From contig CASEKZ010000093.1 in the NCBI GenBank assembly GCA_949288625.1, positions 1 through 26,129 of the forward strand: 26,129 nucleotides of DNA. The letters are read 5' to 3'. This document shows, piece after piece, positions 20,381 through 26,129 of this stretch; the first letter of the stretch is position 1, and each line of letters begins with the position of its first letter. Source of the DNA: an uncultured bacterium (GTDB lineage: Bacteria > Bacillota_I > Bacilli_A > RF39 > UBA660). The translations under genes and the position numbers were made by a program. A model generated the notes under the pieces. That model was not told the origin of the DNA. It did not search any database and was given only the letters and a program-made list of their open reading frames with translations.

Positions 20381-22385
20381 TTTTACCCCCTTGTAAATTT
20401 ATTATTTTACCATCTTTAAACGTTAATATTTTATTAAAATAATTAACGTTCGACCTTCGGTGAGTAATTAATATAATGGTTTTATCTTGATAATTTTGCC
20501 TTATATTATCTAGTAGTTTTTTTTCACTTAAAACGTCCATACTACTCGTTGTTTCATCAAATATTATGATGTTTTTATTAGCATTTAGTGCTTGTGCTAC
20601 TGCTATTTTACCCATTTGTCCTGCTGATATATTTGAATTGGTGTTATCAATAACATAATCATAGTCAATATTGTTTTTTACTAATATATCCTTAACAAGT
20701 GACGTATTAATAACTTTATTATCAAAAAAATCACCCATAAAAATGTTTTCTTTGATGCTTTCGTTGATTAGTTTTATTTTTTGATCAACATAGCAAATTG
20801 AATTTCTAACAACCATTTCATCTATATTACGAAGACTAACATCATTAATAAAGACCGAATTTCCATAATACGGAACCTGCTTGGTAAGTATTTTAAATAA
20901 AGTTGATTTACCACTACCATTAGGTCCCGTTATCATAACCCAATCACCTTTTTTTATCTCAAGATGAATGCCATTTAATACCATTTTATTATTATAACTA
21001 TACCTTAAATTTTTAACAATTATATCATTTATATCAATAGTATCCTTCGTTTTACTAAGTTCTTTTTGCTTATATATGTCATTTACCCTTACATAAACAT
21101 TTTTAAAATCAGCATATAAAGGCATTAGTTTATTAAGCTGAATTAACGCACCAGTTATCATTGATTCAATTGAAACAAAAAGTAAAATATGACTTAAAGA
21201 AGTATTTTTTAATACCAATAATAAAAATATTAGGATTGTAAAGAAAGTGATTATAACAGACGATAGTAACTCCATTTTTTGATAGCTAATTACAAACGTT
21301 TTATACTTATTTAAAACCTCTTCATATAAAGTATTTATTTTATTTTTAAAATATTTTTCTTTGGTAAGATTTTTAATAGTTAATATTGAATTAAAAACAT
21401 CCGTAAGTTTATTACTTAACTTTTCGTTTAAACGTTGTAAATCATATGACCTACTTAAGTTTTTTCGAATAAACGAACGATTAGCTAAATAAATTATAAT
21501 AATAAGAGGTACGTTTATCAAAACAATAACCATGTCACTAAAAGCCATTACAATTAATCCAAATAATATTAATAAAACATTTATGATAACAACGTCTACA
21601 AAGCTAAATACCGCCTCTTTCATATAAGACAAATCATTAATTTTAGCAATTAACTCACCCGAACCATTACTATGATAAAACTTGTGAGGAAGACTGATAA
21701 TTTTATTTATTGTTGGAATTGTAATAAACTTATCAATAAATAACTGAAACTTAACAGAAAAGAAAGACTTATAATAACAAGTTATATCTTTTAATATACC
21801 TATTAAAAGAAAAACAATAATAAGAAGTATAACGATAATGCTTTTATTTGAACCATTTTTTTCTAAAACAACAGGAACCATAAAGGAAAATAAAACATTA
21901 AAAAAAGTAAATCCAAAAGATAAAGTAAGAATTTTAAAAATCATTTTTTTATTTTTTAAAACATCTTTTAATACATCTGTTTTTTTCTCAAAGATAATCA
22001 CAACTCCAGTATATTTTTCTAAAAAAGACGTTTTATCAACATACATTATCCTTCTTGCCGGATCAGCGATTAAAACCTTGTCTTTTAAAACCCGCATCAC
22101 AACAACAAAATGTTGTTTATCTTCATCTATTACGTGAGCAATACACGGAAGTTTAGCACTATCTATAATAACGTTTTTATATCCACTAGCGATAACACCA
22201 TGTTTGTTTGAAAGCTTAATAATGTCATAAACACTTGCTTTTGCATCACCCATTTTAAAATCATGTTTTATATTATCAAGTGAAACATTAATACCAAAAG
22301 ATTTTAATATCATTGTTAAACAAGCTAAGCCACAGTCATTACATGAAGTTTGATTTACAAAACAATTTTCTTTTATTTTTATCAT
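20352..22385 (-). CDS. Peptidase-containing ABC transporter (C39 peptidase, PCAT) for leader peptides
   Basis: Membrane exporter that removes double-glycine leaders and pumps the mature peptide out. 677 residues from the ATG at 22385. The C39 cysteine peptidase covers about 1-125, with the oxyanion Gln and catalytic Cys in NQTSCNDCGLACL (Q12, C18), His in KQHFVVV (about 92) and Asp in IADPARR (about 108). The membrane domain covers about 145-420 with five or six helices. The nucleotide-binding domain has Walker A GPNGSGKST, Q-loop YVDQK, signature SAGQMGKIAVAQ (SAGQ instead of SGGQ), Walker B NIIIFDETTSS and H-loop ILITHR. The frame opens at a GTG (22412) with no ribosome binding site; GAGG lies unusually close to the ATG. 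Its stop overlaps peptide gene A. No immunity or lanthionine-synthesis gene is beside it, so unmodified peptides are the likely cargo. Confidence 0.95.
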   Translation of the reverse strand: MIKIKENCFVNQTSCNDCGLACLTMILKSFGINVSLDNIKHDFKMGDAKASVYDIIKLSNKHGVIASGYKNVIIDSAKLPCIAHVIDEDKQHFVVVMRVLKDKVLIADPARRIMYVDKTSFLEKYTGVVIIFEKKTDVLKDVLKNKKMIFKILTLSFGFTFFNVLFSFMVPVVLEKNGSNKSIIVILLIIVFLLIGILKDITCYYKSFFSVKFQLFIDKFITIPTINKIISLPHKFYHSNGSGELIAKINDLSYMKEAVFSFVDVVIINVLLILFGLIVMAFSDMVIVLINVPLIIIIYLANRSFIRKNLSRSYDLQRLNEKLSNKLTDVFNSILTIKNLTKEKYFKNKINTLYEEVLNKYKTFVISYQKMELLSSVIITFFTILIFLLLVLKNTSLSHILLFVSIESMITGALIQLNKLMPLYADFKNVYVRVNDIYKQKELSKTKDTIDINDIIVKNLRYSYNNKMVLNGIHLEIKKGDWVMITGPNGSGKSTLFKILTKQVPYYGNSVFINDVSLRNIDEMVVRNSICYVDQKIKLINESIKENIFMGDFFDNKVINTSLVKDILVKNNIDYDYVIDNTNSNISAGQMGKIAVAQALNANKNIIIFDETTSSMDVLSEKKLLDNIRQNYQDKTIILITHRRSNVNYFNKILTFKDGKIINLQGGKNEKIINQRV

Positions 22386-22496
22386 CTCCTCAGTTATATT
22401 GTTAGACACCAAGCATAAAAAACACTCGTATTTTAAAAAAATATTTTTATTTTTTAATAAAAAATGATATTATATTAGTTATGCAAAGGAGAAATC

Positions 22497-23429
22497 ATGG
22501 AAAATTTTAAAATTAAAAATTGCGTTATAATTTACAATCCAGTATCAACAGGGTTTAATATCTTAGCGTTAGATAAAATGGTTAAGGTAATAAAAGAACA
22601 CGATATCACGCCTTGGGTTACAAAAAGCATACACCATGGAAACATAATTGACTTGGTTAAAAAAGTAGACAGCAATGATACCTTAGTAATTACACTTGGA
22701 GGAGATGGTACGGTAAAAGAAGCATATACCGCTCTTAACCAAATAGAACAAAAAGGTGTATACGCACACATACCTACTGGAACGACAAACGATATGGCTA
22801 GAAATTATGACGTAAAACATAAAAAGCCATATAAAATAATAGAGGACATTCTAAATGGTGAAATAAAAACCTTTGACACGTATAGTATCAATGGACAAAT
22901 AGCAGCTTACACCGCGGTATTTGGATATCTAGCACACGTTCCTTATGTTACCCCTGCTTATTTAAAAAAACGTTTTAAGTATGCTGGGTACCTAATGACT
23001 GCTGCCAAAGAAATGTTAATAAAACCTACCGAATATGATATAACTTACAAAATAAAAGGTGTTTCAAAAAGAGATAATTTTATATTAGGAGCGGTTTCAA
23101 ATAGTAAAGGCTTTGCGGGTATAAATTTATACAATAATGCAAGCCTTAGTGATGGAAAAATTGAACTTTTACTTATAAAAAACATGGATTCAAAGCTTAT
23201 CATGAAAATAGCAAAAGACTTTATTAATAACAAAGTTGATTTAAGTAAATTCAGTGAGTACATAACACTTTTACAAGCAAATGAAATAAAACTGACATTC
23301 AATGATAACTTTCCTAAATATGCCGTAGATGTTGATGGTGAAAATTCTAAGATCATTCCAAGTTACGCCGATAGAGATCTTGTTTTTAAAATGGAACGAC
23401 CAGTTAGAATACTTAAAACAAGAAAATAA
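22497..23429 (+). CDS. Lipid kinase of the DagK/YegS family (diacylglycerol kinase-like)
   Basis: 310-residue cytosolic enzyme with a diacylglycerol kinase catalytic domain. Seen: IIYNPVSTG near the start, VITLGGDGTVKEA (GGDGT at 68-72, nucleotide binding), HIPTGTTNDMAR (about 91-102, family P.GT.ND.ar), and a C-terminal beta domain with LSDGKIELLLI and VDVDGE. In Firmicutes DagK recycles diacylglycerol into phospholipid and supports lipoteichoic-acid turnover; the precise lipid here is not decided by sequence. AAAGGAG lies five bases before the ATG. It is transcribed divergently from the transporter, with an 84-base AT-rich gap in which I find no convincing promoter boxes, and is followed by its own terminator. 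Confidence 0.92.
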   Translation: MENFKIKNCVIIYNPVSTGFNILALDKMVKVIKEHDITPWVTKSIHHGNIIDLVKKVDSNDTLVITLGGDGTVKEAYTALNQIEQKGVYAHIPTGTTNDMARNYDVKHKKPYKIIEDILNGEIKTFDTYSINGQIAAYTAVFGYLAHVPYVTPAYLKKRFKYAGYLMTAAKEMLIKPTEYDITYKIKGVSKRDNFILGAVSNSKGFAGINLYNNASLSDGKIELLLIKNMDSKLIMKIAKDFINNKVDLSKFSEYITLLQANEIKLTFNDNFPKYAVDVDGENSKIIPSYADRDLVFKMERPVRILKTRK

Positions 23430-23458
23430 TTCTGCATACTTACGTAGCAGGATTTTTT
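23429..23458 (+). terminator. Terminator after the lipid kinase gene
   Basis: ATTCTGC and GCAGGAT form a seven-pair stem (one G-U) with an inner TAC/GTA pairing, followed by TTTTT. It begins at the last base of the TAA stop codon. Confidence 0.7.
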
Positions 23459-23532
23459 ACTTTATAGTGATAAATTTAAAAGAAAGAACAACTATTATAT
23501 AAATATTTTAAAATAAATTAAAAGACCAGTTT

Positions 23533-24465
23533 TTATTCTGATCTTAGTTTTTCTATTTCCTCAACCGATAAACCCGTAGATGTTGAAATAATCTTTATAT
23601 CAACTCCTTCTTTTAGCAAATTTTTAACTATTTCTTTTTGCTTATTTAAAGTTCCTTCCTCAAAACCTTTTTTATGACCCTCTTTACGTCCTTCTTCACG
23701 GCCCTCTTTACGACCTTCTTTACGACCATCAGCCATTGCATATGCTCTTATTTGGTCTCTTATAAACGCCTCTTGCTCCTCCTTTAAATATATCCCTTGC
23801 ATTTCCTCTTCTTTTGATAACTTACTTATCTTTTTTGCAACACTTTCCATTTCTTTGTAACCTCTACTTATCTCTTCTAACTCTTTTTTATTATCCGTTG
23901 TCATTATTAACAACTCCTTTTCCAACTTCGTTAACTCTTCTTTATTATAATACTTTTGCCTTACCCTTTTCAAGTTTATATAGTATATTTCTGTATCGGT
24001 TACCCTCATATATTCACTTCTTATTAATCCTCTTTCTTTATCTATCATCTCAAATTTTATTATTACTCTTTCATCAAACATATCAAAATTATTAAAGTTT
24101 ATCTGTATTACCTTCTTTTCTTCGCCAAACTTCTCTTTTTTAGATATCATACCTTCCTTTATCTTTGTTACGTACCTATCATTTTTATTAAATATTCCTT
24201 CATAATAATACTTATTCATCTCTAAGTTTATTATATTACTTTGTAGTTCTATTAATAAATCTGTTATCTTTCCTTTCTCTTCTATTTCCTCTTTTGTAAG
24301 CTCACTATTTTTAAATACTAGATTCCTTTTTATATATTCTTTATTTATTTTCGTAATACCTTCTAATATATCTATTAAATAATCTTCACAACTTCTATCT
24401 TGAAGTACGTTTTTAAATACTTCATCACTCATCATTGTTATAACCTTATCTTCATTTAATATCAT
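23533..24465 (-). CDS. Rpn/PD-(D/E)XK nuclease-family (transposase-like) protein with charged repeat tail
   Basis: 310 residues, cytosolic. The opening (DEVFKNVLQDRSCEDYLIDIL) and ITDLLIELQSNIINLEMNKYY (D69, E82, N84) follow the pattern of the Rpn family, RecA-independent recombination-promoting nucleases often annotated as PD-(D/E)XK transposases. The usual E-x-Q/K becomes E-M-N-K here, so activity is uncertain. Near residues 245-270 a run of GRKEG/GREEG/GHKKG units forms a highly charged helix, followed by a small C-terminal helix-turn-helix-like end (GVDIKIISTSTGLSVEEIEKL), both common in this family. AGGAGG precedes the ATG. It lies in the accessory part of the window near an IS3-type element; such genes occur in many copies per genome. 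Specific role unknown. Confidence 0.85.
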   Translation of the reverse strand: MILNEDKVITMMSDEVFKNVLQDRSCEDYLIDILEGITKINKEYIKRNLVFKNSELTKEEIEEKGKITDLLIELQSNIINLEMNKYYYEGIFNKNDRYVTKIKEGMISKKEKFGEEKKVIQINFNNFDMFDERVIIKFEMIDKERGLIRSEYMRVTDTEIYYINLKRVRQKYYNKEELTKLEKELLIMTTDNKKELEEISRGYKEMESVAKKISKLSKEEEMQGIYLKEEQEAFIRDQIRAYAMADGRKEGRKEGREEGRKEGHKKGFEEGTLNKQKEIVKNLLKEGVDIKIISTSTGLSVEEIEKLRSE

Positions 24466-24552
24466 TTTTTTCCTCCTTTTAGAGGCATATTATCATACTT
24501 TAAACACCTTTACAAATCGCAAAAATTAATTTTTTGCTTTTGTTTTTACACT

Positions 24553-24588
24553 AAAAAACGATTTTATCTTAGAACAAAATCGTTTTTT
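24553..24588 (-). terminator. Terminator after the surface protein gene
   Basis: AAAAAACGATTTT and AAAATCGTTTTTT form a perfect 13-base stem with a 10-base loop, about 50 bases after the gene's stop. Symmetric A and T runs mean it could work on either strand. Confidence 0.85.
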
Positions 24589-24638
24589 TATTTATACTTA
24601 TTTCTTAATTTTTCTTTTTTATTAATTTTTCATTATTT

Positions 24639-25745
24639 TTATATTTCAGTCTTAGAAATGGTTATTACCGGGCGAAGATATGCACAGTTATCGGTAGGTT
24701 CAAACGTACCACCACCATCTGAATAATATCCACTTTCCAGCACTATCACTGCCTCCGCAAAAGCCGAACCAGTCCAAAATTCCGCTCCGTCCCAAAGAAA
24801 AATCGGAGCATTTTCACAAGTGCCAGTATATCTACCATCTGGTTCACAACCCAATCCAACCAATTCATCATATGTTATTAATCTTGCTGATACGCTTGTT
24901 TTTCCTAAACTTTTTAAATAACTTTCATAATTCTCTACGTGTTCATATAATAATGAATTACTATCATATACATCAACCGGAGATCGTTCATAATATACTA
25001 TATCACTATTATCATATTTAGGAAGATATTTTCCATCATCAAAATCAAACCAATAAATCGTCTCCGCAAATGCAACAGGATCTGATGCTGATGGATATAC
25101 TTGCTTGTTTTCACTAATATTTAAAACATCTTTAGCAAGTGCTGTTACACTATCTCCATTATCTTTTATTACGTAAAAACACTCAGTATCTATACAAAAT
25201 TCATCTCCAACATTATATACTTTGCTCGGACTTGTTGTAGGCGGTATTTCCGTTCCATTATATTGTTCATAAACAATCTTTATTGTAAATGATGCATTTA
25301 CGTCCGTTGCAGTTGATTCTTCATCCCATAACACTTTTATCTTCATGTCTTTTTCTTGGTTTGATCCTAATATTTCATCTTCTATTATTCCTGTGTACGT
25401 TACTTTTATATCTGGGTTTTCTACTCCTTGTACTTCTATTCCTTTTAATACAGCGTTTATACTACCTATGTTTTTTATCGTTACATCTACTTCTACGTAG
25501 CTACTTGGATACTCTAGTTTTGAGGCATTTATCGTTAAGGTGTTTTTATCTTCTGATATTTCTGCGGTTGCTCCTTTGCTTCCTATTTCGGATACCGAAT
25601 TTACTCTATTAAATTCTATATCAAACTCTCCTTTTGCAGTTGCCGTTCCATTTATTGTTAGTGTATCTGAAAATATCGCGTAGCCTACTACTACCACTAG
25701 GAAAAATAAAACCGCTCCTATTATTATCCCTTTTTTCTTGTTCAT
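24639..25745 (-). CDS. Membrane-anchored surface protein with beta-rich ectodomain
   Basis: 368 residues. After MNKKK, one hydrophobic helix (about 6-23) is a signal anchor or uncleaved signal peptide. The next 160 residues (TLTINGTATAKGEFDIEFNRV to SFTIKIVYEQYNG) are beta-sandwich-like and resemble camelysin/TasA-type or pilin-like envelope domains. A short Pro/Thr linker (TEIPPTTSPSK) leads to a second domain, about 180-368, with a pair of Cys (FCIDTECFYV), WFDFDDGKYLP, another pair (GCEPDGRYTGTC) and the end CAYLRPVITISK. RPVIT-type endings are frequent in cell-surface proteins of gut Firmicutes. No LPXTG motif is present. GGAGG lies seven bases before the ATG. Its upstream promoter contains a G9 tract, so expression may vary between cells. 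An adhesin or matrix role is inference. Confidence 0.85.
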   Translation of the reverse strand: MNKKKGIIIGAVLFFLVVVVGYAIFSDTLTINGTATAKGEFDIEFNRVNSVSEIGSKGATAEISEDKNTLTINASKLEYPSSYVEVDVTIKNIGSINAVLKGIEVQGVENPDIKVTYTGIIEDEILGSNQEKDMKIKVLWDEESTATDVNASFTIKIVYEQYNGTEIPPTTSPSKVYNVGDEFCIDTECFYVIKDNGDSVTALAKDVLNISENKQVYPSASDPVAFAETIYWFDFDDGKYLPKYDNSDIVYYERSPVDVYDSNSLLYEHVENYESYLKSLGKTSVSARLITYDELVGLGCEPDGRYTGTCENAPIFLWDGAEFWTGSAFAEAVIVLESGYYSDGGGTFEPTDNCAYLRPVITISKTEI

Positions 25746-25777
25746 AAGTTACCTCCACTACTTTATTTTACATGTTT

Positions 25778-25805
25778 ATAATATCATATACCCCCCCCCG
25801 GTCAA
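25778..25805 (-). promoter_or_regulatory. Promoter with poly-G spacer upstream of the surface protein gene
   Basis: Minus strand TTGACC (25805-25800, 5/6 of -35), a spacer of 16 bases that begins with nine consecutive G (25799-25791), then TATTAT (25783-25778, 5/6 of -10). TATAAA three bases further on is an alternative -10 with a 19-base spacer. The gene starts 32 bases downstream. A nine-base G:C run is very unusual in such AT-rich DNA, and adding or losing one G would change the spacer length. Confidence 0.65.
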
Positions 25806-25925
25806 TATTTTTTACAATTGTGGAAAACAAGGGATGTATACTTTTCATTAGACAGTTGTTAAAGAGGGTGTTATATATGTAAATTTTATGATAAATTATT
25901 ATTAATTACGAAAGGTGTGATTGTT
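25806..25925. other. Intergenic stretch likely holding the left end of an IS3-family element
   Basis: Between the poly-G promoter and the transposase start, the sequence changes character around 25824-25860 (TGGAAAACAAGGGATG, then ATTAGACAGTTG). IS3-type elements begin with TG and carry inverted repeats of about 20-40 bases before orfA, so the terminus probably lies here. The matching right end is outside the window, so it cannot be confirmed. Duplicated target bases are not identifiable. Confidence 0.4.
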
Positions 25926-26129
25926 ATGTCTATGTCTTATTCAAGAGACTTTAAAAAAATGACCGTTGAACTTATTAAACTTCAAGGACATTCTACTATT
26001 AAAACTGCTGAGGAATTTAATATTCCTTTAAAAACTTTAGAAAAATGGATTACTGCTTATAACAAAGATGAGCATTGTTTTGATCCCGATTATGTTTCTC
26101 CTCAAGAAAGAATTTCTAAATTAGAAAAA
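25926..26129 (+). mobile_element. IS3-family transposase OrfA, 5' part (cut by window end)
   Basis: 68 codons are open from the ATG at 25926 to the last base. The product begins MSMSYSRDFKKMTVELIKLQ and continues with a helix-turn-helix (STIKTAEEFNIPLKTLEKWI) and QERISKLEK, the start of the leucine-zipper region. This is the standard OrfA layout of IS3/IS150-type elements (HTH_Tnp_1 domain), which binds the element's ends; the catalytic DDE part (orfB) would follow downstream. AAAGGTG lies eight bases upstream. Whether the element is complete cannot be seen. It lies on the opposite strand from its neighbour, whose promoter is about 120 bases away. Confidence 0.88.

Noticed and set aside
20061..20396. 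111-codon plus-strand frame across the peptide genes
   Set aside because: It is the antisense shadow of peptides A and B, has no ribosome binding site and runs through their leaders.
22413..22496. Divergent promoters between the transporter and the lipid kinase
   Set aside because: Many AT-rich -10-like hexamers occur, but none has a matching -35 at the right distance; I could not choose one.
23690..23735. Short tandem DNA repeats, considered as a CRISPR or regulatory repeat
   Set aside because: They are in-frame copies of a four- to five-residue unit inside the Rpn-family protein, with no spacers.
23814..24095. Plus-strand Leu/Tyr-rich frame
   Set aside because: Antisense to the Rpn-family gene; its apparent hydrophobicity comes from reverse reading of Lys/Glu codons.
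1..26129. Reassigned genetic code (TGA as Trp) as in mycoplasmas
   Set aside because: Era, yqzL and the VanZ-like gene end in TGA at the expected family length, and Trp is TGG throughout.

Overview
The window is strongly AT-rich and almost every gene lies on the minus strand. It reads as a chromosome segment of a low-G+C Gram-positive bacterium. PolC (not DnaE) as replicative polymerase, EzrA, a single-chain alpha2-type glycyl-tRNA synthetase under a T-box, and the rpsU-yqfC-yqfD-ybeY-dgkA-era-yqzL-recO-glyS gene order all point to Firmicutes/Bacilli. YqfC and YqfD suggest a lineage that sporulates or descends from spore formers. The AT bias and the many family-unknown proteins fit uncultured gut Bacilli (RF39/Erysipelotrichales-like); that placement is inference. 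TGA is used as a stop, so the code is standard.

Layout. 1-86: 5' part of a downstream gene. 67-1134: unknown cytosolic protein with a strong promoter and a palindrome at its start. 1235-5833: polC. 5918-6766: membrane-anchored protein with a decayed polysaccharide-deacetylase fold. 6942-9613: ezrA and a coupled single-pass membrane protein. 9614-9974: divergent regulatory region with a near-consensus promoter and a structured leader for rpsD (9975-10580, plus strand). 10630-14247: glycine T-box, an unknown ORF, glyS and a membrane protein, read as one operon. 14252-19794: recO, yqzL, a broken small ORF, era, two tandem dgkA paralogues, ybeY, a VanZ-like gene, yqfD, yqfC and rpsU. This is the classic Firmicutes cluster, but a VanZ-like gene stands where phoH and yqfF are normally found.

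19881-22385 is a compact accessory system: a peptidase-containing (C39) ABC transporter followed by two or three tiny genes and a terminator. The tiny genes are too short for ordinary gene calling. Peptide A has a textbook double-glycine leader. Peptide B has a related leader with AG in place of GG. Peptide C has no recognisable leader but shares an MxVGRxxGxxxR block with B. This looks like an uncatalogued class II (possibly two- or three-component) bacteriocin or signalling-peptide system.

22497-23429 is a plus-strand DagK/YegS-type lipid kinase. 23533-26129 is accessory: an Rpn/PD-(D/E)XK nuclease-like gene with a charged repeat tail, a membrane-anchored surface protein, and the 5' end of an IS3-family transposase. 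The promoter inferred for the surface protein holds a run of nine G between its -35 and -10 boxes, which suggests phase variation. Rho-independent terminators are well formed throughout, and several share bases with the stop codon of the gene they end.
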